The notes: a model not told the origin generated them from the letters alone. 64,000 bases of DNA from Flavobacterium rivuli WB 3.3-2 = DSM 21788 (GCF_000378485.1 NZ_KB899973.1:1-64000), one strand, 5' to 3'. Positions 1 to 8,918 are shown, counted from the stretch's first letter. Numbers and translations: made by a program.

Positions 1-190
1 TCACCTTCAAAAGCATTTTGGGATGGTACCCAGGATTTCCTTCTTTACTATAGGCTTCAAGTAACGGCTGGATATTTATTTTCTCTACAACGGAGTTAAT
101 AACCCGGACCGGATGATGCGCAGGTATTAATTCATCAAACGAATGAGGGAAAAGAGTCGACTGGTTCTGGTTGTAGGGCTTAAATTTCAT
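1..190 (-). CDS. IS1182-type transposase, N-terminal fragment (cut by window edge)
   Basis: Reading the minus strand from the ATG at 190 gives 63 codons without a stop, running off the left edge. The protein begins MKFKPYNQNQSTLFPHSF and continues with an HPVR segment and a YHPKMLLK segment. This is the usual N-terminus of IS1182/IS5-like DDE transposases (DUF772 region); such proteins are several hundred residues long, so only the first part is visible. The catalytic DDE residues lie outside the window, so activity cannot be judged. A 15-nt palindrome sits directly upstream of the start. Family assignment rests on motif memory only. Confidence 0.75.
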   Translation of the reverse strand, partial: MKFKPYNQNQSTLFPHSFDELIPAHHPVRVINSVVEKINIQPLLEAYSKEGNPGYHPKMLLKV

Positions 191-199
191 CGCTTAAAA

Positions 200-214
200 T
201 ATTGATAATCAATA
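200..214. repeat. 15-nt perfect palindrome upstream of the transposase
   Basis: TATTGAT-A-ATCAATA, seven-base arms around a central A, lies 10 bases upstream of the transposase start. It could be part of the insertion-sequence end or a site bound by the transposase; the opposite end is outside the window, so this cannot be decided. Confidence 0.5.
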
Positions 215-256
215 CTTGAATATAATAAAAAATAAACTTTCTGCCAAAAAAATGCA

Positions 257-288
257 TAAAAAAACCGCCTCAGTTTTGAGACGGCTTC
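257..288 (-). terminator. Rho-independent terminator of ychF
   Basis: On the minus strand GCCGTCTC pairs with GAGGCGGT (one G-U pair) around a short A-rich loop and is followed by a run of T. It lies about 30 bases downstream of the ychF stop. Confidence 0.85.
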
Positions 289-314
289 TTTGCAATTTAT
301 AATATTATAATCAA

Positions 315-1409
315 CTACACATTAAACCTAAAGTGCATAACGTCTCCGTCTTTTACAATATATTCTTTACCCTCTACACGTAGTTTTCCTGCTTCTTTAA
401 CTTTAGCTTCGGTACCATAAGTAACGTAGTCTTCATAAGCAATAACCTCTGCACGGATAAAACCTTTTTCAAAATCGGTATGGATAACACCCGCAGCCTG
501 CGGCCCTGTATCGCCCACGTTAATAGTCCATGCCCTTACCTCTTTAACACCTGCTGTAAAATAGGTTTGCAGGTTAAGTAGTTTGTAAGCCGAACGTATA
601 AGTGCCGATGATCCCGGTTCTTTAAGACCAAGATCTTCAAGGAACATCTGGCGCTCTTCATAGGTTTCAAGTTCTGTAATATCAGCCTCGGTGCCTACAG
701 CAAGAAACATAACCTGTGCATTTTCGTCTTTAACAAGCTCGCGCACCTGCTCTACATAAGCGTTACCTGTTGCAGCAGCATTTTCGTCTACATTACAAAC
801 ATATAATACCGGCTTAGTTGTAATAAGCTGAAAGCTTTCTAAAAGTTCTACTTCATCGGCATTTTGAGGAATAACTGTACGTGCAGATTTTGCTTGTAGC
901 AATGTTTCCCTAATCCTGTCCAGCAAAGCCTCTTCGGTCTGGGCTTCCTTATTACCTGTCTTGGCAGCACGGCGCACTTTTTCAAGGCGTTTTTCTACCG
1001 TTTCAAGGTCTTTAAGTTGTAGCTCTATATCTATAGTTTCTTTATCACGAATAGGGTTTACACTACCATCTACGTGAATAATATTATCGTTATCAAAACA
1101 GCGCAATACGTGAATGATGGCATTACACTCCCTTATATTACCAAGAAACTGGTTACCTAAACCCTCGCCACGGCTGGCGCCTTTTACAAGGCCGGCAATA
1201 TCTACAATATCTACCGTTGCAGGCTGTACACGCTCCGGGTTTACCAGTTGCTCCAGTTTTTCAAGCCTTGGGTCGGGCACGTTTACCACTCCTATATTAG
1301 GCTCTATGGTACAAAACGGAAAGTTGGCACTCTGCGCCTTAGCGTTAGACAAACAATTAAAAAGTGTTGATTTACCCACGTTTGGCAATCCTACTATCCC
1401 TGCTTTCAT
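315..1409 (-). CDS. ychF: Redox-regulated ribosome-binding ATPase YchF (OLA1 family)
   Basis: 364 residues, the normal family length. The P-loop GLPNVGKST is at residues 7-15, followed by DIVDIAGLVKGASRGEGLG (G3/switch region). The G4 position reads NVDE instead of NKxD, the change that makes this family prefer ATP. A coiled-coil arm (about residues 130-165) and a C-terminal TGS domain ending in HFRFNV complete the fold. YchF binds ribosomes and is implicated in stress and redox responses. I chose the ATG at 1409 rather than one at 1436 because the protein then starts MKAGIVGLPN as in relatives and because a TATATTTG -7 element lies at 1434-1441. It is a single gene with its own promoter and terminator. 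Confidence 0.96.
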   Translation of the reverse strand: MKAGIVGLPNVGKSTLFNCLSNAKAQSANFPFCTIEPNIGVVNVPDPRLEKLEQLVNPERVQPATVDIVDIAGLVKGASRGEGLGNQFLGNIRECNAIIHVLRCFDNDNIIHVDGSVNPIRDKETIDIELQLKDLETVEKRLEKVRRAAKTGNKEAQTEEALLDRIRETLLQAKSARTVIPQNADEVELLESFQLITTKPVLYVCNVDENAAATGNAYVEQVRELVKDENAQVMFLAVGTEADITELETYEERQMFLEDLGLKEPGSSALIRSAYKLLNLQTYFTAGVKEVRAWTINVGDTGPQAAGVIHTDFEKGFIRAEVIAYEDYVTYGTEAKVKEAGKLRVEGKEYIVKDGDVMHFRFNV

Positions 1410-1433
1410 GTATATACTTGTTTTTTGAGGGTG

Positions 1434-1441
1434 CAAATATA
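1434..1441 (-). promoter_or_regulatory. -7 element of ychF (TATATTTG)
   Basis: On the minus strand TATATTTG matches the Bacteroidota TAnnTTTG consensus, 25 bases upstream of the chosen ychF ATG. No clear -33 TTTG is seen at the right spacing. Confidence 0.55.
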
Positions 1442-1469
1442 GGAGTTTTGAAATTAATATAATAGTGAC

Positions 1470-1556
1470 TGAGGTACTGAGTTTCTTAGATACTTAGAAT
1501 TTTCTAAAACTGTAAAAAACTAAGCCTCTTTAATACTAAGAAGCTCAGAACCTAAG
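1470..1556. repeat. Octamer-based intergenic repeat (TGAG/TTAG type), inverted pair
   Basis: Octamers TGAGGTAC, TGAGTTTC, TTAGATAC follow one another at 1470-1493. Farther right, around 1535-1556, units of the opposite orientation appear (CTAAGAAG, CTCAGAAC, CTAAGAAC), so the whole forms an imperfect inverted repeat. A second copy of the same family sits at 54591-54628, sharing TGAGGTACTGAG exactly and CTTAG-R-TACTTAGAA. Its function is unknown; this is non-coding spacer. Confidence 0.7.
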
Positions 1557-1630
1557 AACCTTACACCCTCATTTGCTTAACTTTACCAATACATTATGTT
1601 TTTGTAAGAACTTATTTAACATTGTGCTTC

Positions 1631-1638
1631 TACCTTTG
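1631..1638 (+). promoter_or_regulatory. -7 element TACCTTTG for the secreted protein gene
   Basis: A perfect TAnnTTTG motif lies 29 bases before the ATG at 1668. The nearest TTTG upstream (1601-1604) is 26 bases away, longer than the usual 17-23. Confidence 0.55.
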
Positions 1639-1667
1639 TGAAAGTTAACAACTTAAATAAACAAATC

Positions 1668-2204
1668 ATGAAAAATTTCGCAATAGCAATACTACTTGCT
1701 TTGGGCCTTTCGGCAACTGCGCAGGTAAACCAAAATGTTACTAAAGAAAGCACAACCACTACTGTAAAAGTAAACGATGGTACAGGTACACCCAAAAAAT
1801 TGGTTAAAACTCAAAACACAGAATCGGTTAACGCCATAGAGATTAAAGATGCTAACTCAAAGAAACTTAATAAAGAATCGGTAGAGACTACGCCACAAGT
1901 TGTATCTACAACATCTGTAGAAAGAGATAATGGCTTTAACGCACGTGTAGGCCAGATAAGCAACTATCAAATGGCAGGTAAAGACTACATTTTTGTATCA
2001 GAAAAAGCAGGTTACCGCATTGCAACGCCAGATAATAAGGATTATGCTAAAGTAAGGAGAACATCTAACGGGCAATATATATATAAAACACCAACAGCAA
2101 CATCTATAGGATACTTTAATCCTGAAGGAAATTTTGTGGTAGAAACGTATGATGACAAAACCGATGGTGTAATGGTAGAAACGTACACCAAGGTTATAAA
2201 ATAA
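1668..2204 (+). CDS. Secreted protein of unknown function
   Basis: 178 residues from the ATG at 1668; this start puts the signal peptide (MKNFAIAILLALGLSATAQ) at the N-terminus, whereas an in-frame ATG at 1638 overlaps the promoter. The mature part is rich in Thr, Lys and Val (about residues 20-90, low complexity), then becomes more globular with KDYIFVSEKAGYRI and YFNPEGNFVVETY. I do not recognise a domain. It has its own promoter and a strong terminator at 2242-2273, so it is a single-gene unit. Most likely periplasmic or outer-membrane associated; function unknown. Confidence 0.8.
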   Translation: MKNFAIAILLALGLSATAQVNQNVTKESTTTTVKVNDGTGTPKKLVKTQNTESVNAIEIKDANSKKLNKESVETTPQVVSTTSVERDNGFNARVGQISNYQMAGKDYIFVSEKAGYRIATPDNKDYAKVRRTSNGQYIYKTPTATSIGYFNPEGNFVVETYDDKTDGVMVETYTKVIK

Positions 2205-2241
2205 TTTAAACTATTGGTTAGGTAAATTACTATGAAAAAGG

Positions 2242-2273
2242 AAAATCCTGAAGTTATGCTTCAGGATTTTTTT
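2242..2273 (+). terminator. Rho-independent terminator
   Basis: AATCCTGAAG pairs with CTTCAGGATT around a short loop, followed by a T tract, 38 bases downstream of the secreted protein stop. Confidence 0.9.
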
Positions 2274-2359
2274 ATTTTAATTATTTAGTAGATTTAAATT
2301 TGATACAGAATTATGCCTTACTGCAATTCAATCTGAAGTCAAATCAAAAATCTCAATTA

Positions 2360-2713
2360 TCACTCATCGCCGTGCAAAAATGCCTGGCGGTTAAGCAATG
2401 TTTCTTCGCTCTCAACATAATTATCATCGGGTACGCAGCAGTCTACCGGGCAAACGGCAGCACACTGTGGCTCGTCATGAAAACCCTTACACTCAGTACA
2501 TTTACCGGGTACTATGTAGTACACGTCGTCGCTTATAGGTGTAAAAGGCGCATCGGCATCTACTTCCTCCCCGCTTGGTAAAACTATTTTACCACGCAGT
2601 TTAGTACCGTCTTTATACCTCCAGTCATCCGCACCTTCATATATGGCGGTGTTGGGGCACTCCGGTTCGCAGGCACCGCAGTTTATACATTCGTCTGTTA
2701 TAATGATTGCCAT
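2360..2713 (-). CDS. 2[4Fe-4S] dicluster ferredoxin
   Basis: 117 residues, cytoplasmic. Cluster motif 1 is [12 protein letters not shown] (Cys 9, 12, 15, 19); cluster motif 2 has Cys 72 and 75 (CTEC), then Cys 84 and 88 in the CAAVCPVD stretch. The insertion of about 50 residues between the two motifs ([10 protein letters not shown]...) and the acidic C-terminal tail are typical of the bacterial FdxA/YfhL-like type. It should carry electrons at low potential. It diverges from the acyl-CoA reductase gene 71 bases away, and the two promoters overlap back to back, which suggests related expression. The partner enzyme is not identifiable here. Confidence 0.95.
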   Translation of the reverse strand: MAIIITDECINCGACEPECPNTAIYEGADDWRYKDGTKLRGKIVLPSGEEVDADAPFTPISDDVYYIVPGKCTECKGFHDEPQCAAVCPVDCCVPDDNYVESEETLLNRQAFLHGDE

Positions 2714-2737
2714 GGCTTATTTTAGTATTTAATAACG

Positions 2738-2745
2738 TAAATTTG
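2738..2745 (+). promoter_or_regulatory. -7 element TAAATTTG of the acyl-CoA reductase gene
   Basis: TAAATTTG matches TAnnTTTG and lies 39 bases before the ATG at 2785. It is three bases from the opposing ferredoxin -7 element. Confidence 0.55.
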
Positions 2746-2748
2746 CAG

Positions 2749-2780
2749 CAAAATTACGTCCAAATCCATTCATAAGCAAA
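2749..2780 (-). promoter_or_regulatory. Ferredoxin promoter, TTTG-N20-TAATTTTG
   Basis: On the minus strand a TTTG (2780-2777) and TAATTTTG (2756-2749) are separated by 20 bases, a full Bacteroidota promoter. The expected start point falls inside the opposing -7 element at 2738-2745, so the two polymerases should compete. Confidence 0.7.
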
Positions 2781-2784
2781 CATA

Positions 2785-3843
2785 ATGACGTTAACAGAAT
2801 CAAAAAAAGCGTTTATAGAGCTTGGCAAATTTCTTTCACAGTTCTCTCTAAGCACTAATGAGCCCAATGAGGCTGTATTGCATAACGCAATATTTTATAA
2901 CGATTTTATTACTTTAATAGAGTTATCGCAGTCGCATAACGGCTGGTTTACACAGAAGCAGGTTTATTTTGCCATACAGCAATGGGCCGCAGCCCTTACC
3001 CCACATAACCTTGACGAATGGCTTAAACGGTACGACCTTAATACCAACGAACCTAAAACCGTTGGGCTAATACTTGCCGGAAACATTCCGTTGGTAGGGT
3101 TTCACGATTTTTTATCAGTGTTGGTAACAGGACACAAAGCATTGGTAAAATTATCATCTAACGATAAGCACCTCTTGCCCTTTCTTGCCAACTACCTTAT
3201 TGCTGTAGAGCCCGCAATGGCCGACAGGATAACTTTTACCGAAGAAAAAATGGAAGGCTTTGATGCTGTGATAGCTACAGGCAGTAACAACACAGCACGT
3301 TATTTTGAATATTACTTCAGGAACAAGCCAAGCATCATCCGCAAAAGCAGAAACTCTCTGGCTGTGCTTACCGGCAAAGAAACTACAGAAGATTTAACAG
3401 CGTTAGGTGAAGATATATTTAGGTATTTTGGGCTTGGATGCCGTAACGTATCTAAACTGTTTGTACCGAGGGATTATGACTTTAAAAACTTTTTTGAAGC
3501 CATGTATGCTTATAAGGATGTTATTTTTTATGATAAATATGCCAATAATTACGACTATAATAAGGCTGTTTTTTTAATGAGTAATTTTAAATTGCTGGAC
3601 AACGAATTCCTTACCATAAAAGAAGATAAAAGTTATGCATCGCCTATTTCGAGCGTGTTTTATGAATTTTATGATGATATTGCTGAAATTGAAGAGCGCC
3701 TGGACGCCGAACATGAACAAATTCAGTGCGTTGTAGGTAACAGTGGTATAAAAAACAGCATTGCTTTTGGGCAAACACAGCAACCCGGATTGTTAGATTA
3801 TGCCGATAATGTAGATACAATTTTATTTCTGTCAAAAATATAG
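2785..3843 (+). CDS. LuxC-family acyl-CoA reductase
   Basis: 352 residues. It matches the LuxC/aldehyde dehydrogenase-like family: a GLILAGNIPLVGFHDFLSV segment (about residues 93-111) and, near residue 215, FGLGCRNVSKLFVP, whose Cys is the expected acyl-accepting nucleophile. The known reaction of the family is NADPH-dependent reduction of an acyl-CoA or acyl thioester to the aldehyde. There are no lux genes here. In flavobacteria I recall this gene next to ferredoxin and serC/serA, as here; its true substrate is not established from the sequence. It is followed by serC after 83 bases and may be co-transcribed. Confidence 0.85.
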   Translation: MTLTESKKAFIELGKFLSQFSLSTNEPNEAVLHNAIFYNDFITLIELSQSHNGWFTQKQVYFAIQQWAAALTPHNLDEWLKRYDLNTNEPKTVGLILAGNIPLVGFHDFLSVLVTGHKALVKLSSNDKHLLPFLANYLIAVEPAMADRITFTEEKMEGFDAVIATGSNNTARYFEYYFRNKPSIIRKSRNSLAVLTGKETTEDLTALGEDIFRYFGLGCRNVSKLFVPRDYDFKNFFEAMYAYKDVIFYDKYANNYDYNKAVFLMSNFKLLDNEFLTIKEDKSYASPISSVFYEFYDDIAEIEERLDAEHEQIQCVVGNSGIKNSIAFGQTQQPGLLDYADNVDTILFLSKI

Positions 3844-3926
3844 CGATATTTTTTATAAAAATTTTAGTGGATATTCTGTCTTTAATTATCAAATTTGCAT
3901 GAGTTTTTTAAAGCAACACAACAACC

Positions 3927-4997
3927 ATGAAAAAACACAATTTTAGTGCAGGACCATCTATCCTGCCGCAGGAAGTATTTGAAAAAGCTGCACAAGCTGT
4001 ATTAAACTTTAATGATTCCGGACTATCATTACTGGAAATATCGCACCGCAGTAAAGATTTTGTAGCCGTAATGGACGATGCCCGTGCCCTTGTATTAGAG
4101 CTTATGGGATTAACCGGAAAAGGTTACCAGGCTATATTTCTTGGCGGTGGCGCAAGCCTTGAGTTTGCACGCATACCTTACAACTTACTAAAAGAAGGCG
4201 GCAAAGCGGCTTATCTTGATACCGGTACATGGGCTGCAGCGGCTATTAAAGAAGCGAAGCTTTTTGGCGAAACAGTTGTAGTGGCATCCTCTAAATCAGA
4301 TAACTATAACAATATACCTACGGGCTATACCGTTCCTGCCGATGCAGATTATTTTCACTGCACGAGCAACAACACCATCTTTGGTACACAAATGCAACAA
4401 TTCCCGGATGTAAATGTCCCATTGGTTTGCGATATGAGCTCAGATATATTTTCGCGCCAGCTTGATTTTTCAAAATTCGGGATTATTTATGCCGGTGCAC
4501 AAAAAAATATGGGTCCTGCAGGTGCTACCCTTATTGTAATTAAAGAAGAGCTGCTTGGCAAAACAGGCAGGGCTATACCGGCTATGCTGGATTACAAACA
4601 GCATGTAGATAAAGAGAGCATGTACAACACGCCTCCTGTGTTTGCTGTGTATACCTCTTACCTTACGTTACAATGGCTTAAAGCCAACGGCGGCATAGAA
4701 GGTGCCGAAAAGAAAAATAATGCGAAGGCAGAACTGCTTTATAATGAAATAGACCGTAACCCTTTATTTGTGGGTACTGCCAAAACAGATGACCGTTCTA
4801 AAATGAACGTTTGCTTCCTGCTTAAGGACGAAGCACATGCAGAGGAATTTGATAAACTTTGGAAAGCTGCCGGAATAAGCGGCTTACCGGGACACCGCTC
4901 TGTAGGTGGTTATCGAGCCTCTATATACAATGCTATGCCTATAGAAAGCGTACAGGTACTTGTAAATGTAATGCAGGAACTGGAGCGTAGCATTTAA
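3927..4997 (+). CDS. serC: Phosphoserine aminotransferase
   Basis: 356 residues, full length. It begins MKKHNFSAGPSILP, the signature N-terminus of SerC. The PLP-binding lysine is K193 in YAGAQKNMGPAG, and GHRSVGGYRAS near the C-terminus binds the phosphate. It converts 3-phosphohydroxypyruvate and glutamate to 3-phosphoserine and 2-oxoglutarate, and also serves pyridoxal phosphate synthesis. A CAAATTTG sequence at 3890-3897 resembles a -7 element with its first base changed. serA follows after 140 bases, so the two serine-pathway genes probably form one unit ending at the terminator at 6223. Confidence 0.97.
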   Translation: MKKHNFSAGPSILPQEVFEKAAQAVLNFNDSGLSLLEISHRSKDFVAVMDDARALVLELMGLTGKGYQAIFLGGGASLEFARIPYNLLKEGGKAAYLDTGTWAAAAIKEAKLFGETVVVASSKSDNYNNIPTGYTVPADADYFHCTSNNTIFGTQMQQFPDVNVPLVCDMSSDIFSRQLDFSKFGIIYAGAQKNMGPAGATLIVIKEELLGKTGRAIPAMLDYKQHVDKESMYNTPPVFAVYTSYLTLQWLKANGGIEGAEKKNNAKAELLYNEIDRNPLFVGTAKTDDRSKMNVCFLLKDEAHAEEFDKLWKAAGISGLPGHRSVGGYRASIYNAMPIESVQVLVNVMQELERSI

Positions 4998-5137
4998 TTT
5001 GTTTAAAGTTTAAAGTTTCAGGTTGCCACTCATACTGCCAAGCTGAACTCAAAAATAATATAATCCCTAAAGTTTCAGTTTTTAGATTATGAGTGAGCTC
5101 AATCTTAATTCTGAAATCTAAAATCATAAATTAAAAG

Positions 5138-6100
5138 ATGAAAATATTAGCAAATGATGGTATCTCTAAAAGTGGCATTATAGCCCTGGAAGATGCCGGT
5201 TTTGAAGTTATAACTACAAAAGTAGCACAGGAACAGGTAGCAAATTATATTAATGCTAACGATGTAAAGGTTATCCTTGTGCGAAGCGCCACTAAAGTGT
5301 GTAAAGATATTATAGATGCCTGCCCGGGGCTTAAAATTATAGGCCGTGGCGGTGTAGGTATGGATAACATAGATGTAGAATATGCCCGCGAAAAAAGTAT
5401 CCACGTTATAAATACCCCTGCTTCGTCATCAGATTCTGTTGCTGAGCTGGTTTTTGCACACCTTTTTACAGGCGTGCGTTTTCTTTATGATTCTAACCGC
5501 AATATGCCCCTTGAAGGGGATACCAATTTTGAGGGCCTTAAGAAAGCCTATGCAAATGGTATAGAGCTTCGTGGTAAAACTTTAGGTATTATAGGCTTTG
5601 GCCGTATAGGGCGTTCTGTAGCACGTGTAGCGTTAGGGTTAGGAATGAAAGTTATTGCTGCAGATAAATTTGTAGGCAGTGCAGAAATTAAAGTTGATTT
5701 TTATAACGGCCAGTTTATTAACGTAGATATTGTTACAGAACCTCTTGAAGACCTGTTTAAGCATGCCGACTTTATAACGCTTCACGTTCCTGCACAGGAT
5801 GGTGGTTACGTATTAGGTAAAGAACAGTTTGATGCTCTTAAAGACGGCGTGGGTATTGTAAATGCTTCGCGTGGTGGTGTAATTAACGAAGTAGAACTTA
5901 TTGATGCGTTAGACAGTGGTAAGGTTGCCTTTGCAGGATTAGATGTTTTTGAAACAGAACCTACTCCGGCAGTACAAATACTTATGCACCCAAAAATTTC
6001 GCTTACACCACATATAGGGGCTGCAACGCTTGAAGCGCAGGACCGTATAGGAACCGAGCTGGCCGATCAGATATCAAGCCTTTTAAAAACAGAGAAGTAG
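5138..6100 (+). CDS. serA: D-3-phosphoglycerate dehydrogenase-type 2-hydroxyacid dehydrogenase
   Basis: 320 residues. The NAD-binding Rossmann motif is GIIGFGRIGRSVA (about residues 152-164). The catalytic triad regions are visible: Arg in NASRGGVINE, Glu in the FETEP segment, His in LTPHIGAAT. The protein has no C-terminal ACT domain, so it is the short form without the classical serine-binding regulatory domain. Its position downstream of serC supports oxidation of 3-phosphoglycerate to 3-phosphohydroxypyruvate as first step of serine synthesis; other D-2-hydroxy acids remain possible. The 140-base gap before it is AT-rich with degenerate AAAGTTTAAAGTTTCAG-type repeats and no gene. Confidence 0.9.
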   Translation: MKILANDGISKSGIIALEDAGFEVITTKVAQEQVANYINANDVKVILVRSATKVCKDIIDACPGLKIIGRGGVGMDNIDVEYAREKSIHVINTPASSSDSVAELVFAHLFTGVRFLYDSNRNMPLEGDTNFEGLKKAYANGIELRGKTLGIIGFGRIGRSVARVALGLGMKVIAADKFVGSAEIKVDFYNGQFINVDIVTEPLEDLFKHADFITLHVPAQDGGYVLGKEQFDALKDGVGIVNASRGGVINEVELIDALDSGKVAFAGLDVFETEPTPAVQILMHPKISLTPHIGAATLEAQDRIGTELADQISSLLKTEK

Positions 6101-6222
6101 AGATGTTGCATTGCAACATATAAGATTTTCTTCACAATGAATTCGTCCTGACTTTTTTGATTGAAGCTAAAAGATCATTTTTGCAGCCAATTGAAAAAAG
6201 TCAACATAAGTTAAATATAAAT

Positions 6223-6258
6223 GAGGCTGTCTAAAAAAAGGCAGCCTCGTTTTATTAT
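6223..6258 (+). terminator. Terminator after serA
   Basis: GAGGCTGTC pairs with GGCAGCCTC (one G-U) around an A-rich loop and is followed by GTTTTATTATTT. It separates the plus-strand ser genes from the convergent PUL. Confidence 0.85.
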
Positions 6259-6278
6259 TTACAGTTTTGCAATCCTTA

Positions 6279-8918
6279 TTAATATATTTTCCGAAGCTGT
6301 AATCCATTAAGTATTGCTTCGCCCCGGTTTGTTTTAAAATCAATAGTAATACCTTTAACATCTTTTACAGTAACCGTAATTTTAGTATTATAAGCTTGTA
6401 TTGGTACCAGATAATTTTCGTTAGATAAATTTTCAAGTATTGTAAATCCATTAATAATAACATCAAAGCTACGGCCTGTAAAACTATTTTTCTGTGCTAC
6501 GGCACTTTTATCAAGGTTGTACACCAGCTTTTCTTGTTGTTCTTTGGTCAGCAATTCAGCAAAATGCAGGGTAACTTCATAAACGCCATCGGGAACATCA
6601 GCCTTAAAGGAGTTAAGCCCTGTGCGTTGGGTTTCGTACATTGCATCATAAGGCGTACCCAGTATATTACGTGATGACCCATAACGGTCGCCCTTTTCGT
6701 CTTCCTTATATACCTTACCCCCTATGTAACCCCAGCTTCCGGGTGTATATTCCTGCTCCGGTACCCAGGCTTCGTGGGTAATATCGTCCATAAACATACG
6801 ATAATCACCAAGGCTTACATTTAGTGTCGTGAACGGATTATTTTTTACTTTAAGATTGTTCGCAATTACATGAAAATTAATTGTTGCAAAGTCTTCTTCA
6901 TTATTAGATGCCACAGCCTTTAAATGATTGTCTCCATTGCCAAAAATAACATCAAAAACTGCTTTACCGTTAACAACCTTTTGTGTACCTACTTTCATAT
7001 AATTTGCAAATAATGTAACCTCTGCCTGATTGCTATATACAGTTACAGGCTGTGTTGCCGTAGCCTCTTTACCAGCATCAGCTACCTGTGCGCGGCTGTT
7101 CCAGTTACTGCCACCAATTTTTATAAAAGGGACTTTAGACAGCAATGCCTTATAAATATAATAAATGTCTTTAGGTTTCCTTTCGGTTGTAAGCAATCCC
7201 TTATTATTAACGTGTGGCACTGCCTCCTGCCTGCCTTCATTTACAAATTCAACTAAATTCCACATTATTGCCCCGCTTATAAAGGTGTATTTCATTATGG
7301 TTTTAAGGTAAGCATCATGGTACATGTTGGTATACTCCTGCGTTTTATCAAACCGTGTAGGTTTAAAATTATGCAGGCGATAATCTGCATCGGCACCATA
7401 TTCTGATATAATGAGCGGCTTTTCAGGAAATTCATTATGATGGCGCAGCACAAAAGTTTCAAAATCTTCAAACTTGCCACTATACCATCCCTGGTATAGG
7501 TTCCAACCCGCTATCATAGGTATATCTATCAGGCCTATACGTTTATATAAATCAAAATCGCCGTGGAAAGCAACCATGGTAAAACGGGCAGGATCTTCTT
7601 CCCTGCAAAGGTTCTCCAGTTTTTGGGCGAGGTTGTGCAGGTTTTTCCAGTACTGTTCGCGTTCAAGAGTTTTTTCTTTGTGCAAGGGCTGAATAAGCAC
7701 CTCGTTCATGTAACTCCATATGATAACGCTTGGGTGGTTATAATTCTGTCGAATCATTTCGCACTGCATGTTAAGCATTGTGCGCGTATAGCCCTCACTT
7801 TCGGTAACCTGGTTGTTGCCGGGAGTCTCTACTGCGGTAAGAATACCAAGGCGGTCGCAGGCTTCCATAATGGCAGGATCCTGCGGGTAATGCGATACTC
7901 TGAGAAAGCTACCTCCCATATCTTTAAGCCATTGTACATCATTTATATGCAGTGCATCCGGTAGCGCCGATCCAATTTCTTTATAATCCTGATGGCGGCT
8001 TGCCCCCATAATTTTATAGGGCTCTCCGTTAAGGGAAAAACCTTTATCGGCATTAAAGCTAAACCACCTAAAGCCTAAAGGATTAGTAACTTCATCCAGT
8101 ACTTTACCGGTTTTAGCATCGGTCAAAGTATTTACAACTTTGTACAGGTTAGGATGTTCAGGACTCCATAGTTGTGGCGATTTTATGCCTTTTATATTGG
8201 CAACAAAGCTACCATCTTTATTAGGTCTACTATCTGTTTTAGCTACCTGAATGCCTTTCCTGTCATATACTGTTGTAATTATTTTTACTTTCTGAAAAGC
8301 GTTAACTTTACCTTTTACATTTACAGTTGCATTGTCTTCAGACACTTGTGGCGTACTGATAAATACACCGTTGGTTGCGTAATTATCCATATCAAAATGA
8401 TTGGCATCTGCAACAAGTAGATACACATCGCGGTAAAGGCCACCATACACGCTAAAGTCGCCACCTAAAGGGGCAATATCAGGATCATGGCTGTTGTCAA
8501 GTTTTACCCTTAAAATGTTTTTGCCCTCATGAACCTGCTTAGTGATATCAAAGCTAAAAGCAAGATACGAACCCGCATGTGTACCTACGCTTTTACCATT
8601 AATAAATACTTCTGCCAGTTGCGATGCACCTTCAAAATATACATAGATAGTTTTGCCCGTCCAGCCTTTGGGTAAAAAAATTTCTTTTTGATACCAGCCT
8701 ATACCACGAAAATATCCCGGTGTATCATCCATAACATCATCGGCATTCCAGGTATGGGGTATATTTATGGTTTGCCAGTAATCTGGGGCAGTTTCGTTTT
8801 CATCACTACCTTTATGAAATTGCCATGACGTATTAATACTCTGCTTAATACGCTGGGCATTAGCAATAACTGGCGTTAACAAAATAGCTATGAAAGCAAC
8901 TATGTTTTTAATTTTCAT
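6279..8918 (-). CDS. GH2 beta-galactosidase-like enzyme with C-terminal malectin-like domain
   Basis: 879 residues with signal peptide (cleavage near ANAQ, residue 22). GH2 sugar-binding jelly roll (about 25-170), immunoglobulin-like domain (180-285), TIM barrel (290-600). The acid/base is E406 in WSYMNEV and the nucleophile E506 in ISEYGAD. The last about 170 residues (YRMFMDD through ILNGLQLRKIY) form a malectin-like carbohydrate-binding domain. GH2 enzymes of this architecture in Bacteroidota PULs are often beta-galactosidases, but beta-glucuronidase or other activities cannot be excluded. It is the last gene of the susC block; its ATG overlaps the GH95 stop as TAATG. Probably periplasmic. 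Confidence 0.88.
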   Translation of the reverse strand: MKIKNIVAFIAILLTPVIANAQRIKQSINTSWQFHKGSDENETAPDYWQTINIPHTWNADDVMDDTPGYFRGIGWYQKEIFLPKGWTGKTIYVYFEGASQLAEVFINGKSVGTHAGSYLAFSFDITKQVHEGKNILRVKLDNSHDPDIAPLGGDFSVYGGLYRDVYLLVADANHFDMDNYATNGVFISTPQVSEDNATVNVKGKVNAFQKVKIITTVYDRKGIQVAKTDSRPNKDGSFVANIKGIKSPQLWSPEHPNLYKVVNTLTDAKTGKVLDEVTNPLGFRWFSFNADKGFSLNGEPYKIMGASRHQDYKEIGSALPDALHINDVQWLKDMGGSFLRVSHYPQDPAIMEACDRLGILTAVETPGNNQVTESEGYTRTMLNMQCEMIRQNYNHPSVIIWSYMNEVLIQPLHKEKTLEREQYWKNLHNLAQKLENLCREEDPARFTMVAFHGDFDLYKRIGLIDIPMIAGWNLYQGWYSGKFEDFETFVLRHHNEFPEKPLIISEYGADADYRLHNFKPTRFDKTQEYTNMYHDAYLKTIMKYTFISGAIMWNLVEFVNEGRQEAVPHVNNKGLLTTERKPKDIYYIYKALLSKVPFIKIGGSNWNSRAQVADAGKEATATQPVTVYSNQAEVTLFANYMKVGTQKVVNGKAVFDVIFGNGDNHLKAVASNNEEDFATINFHVIANNLKVKNNPFTTLNVSLGDYRMFMDDITHEAWVPEQEYTPGSWGYIGGKVYKEDEKGDRYGSSRNILGTPYDAMYETQRTGLNSFKADVPDGVYEVTLHFAELLTKEQQEKLVYNLDKSAVAQKNSFTGRSFDVIINGFTILENLSNENYLVPIQAYNTKITVTVKDVKGITIDFKTNRGEAILNGLQLRKIY

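Noticed and set aside
1114..1428. Many long frames opposite or out of frame with known genes, for example inside ychF
   Set aside because: They mirror well-identified genes, have implausible composition and no start signals.
2785..3843. Bioluminescence (lux) locus
   Set aside because: Only the LuxC-like reductase is present; no luciferase, LuxD or LuxE.
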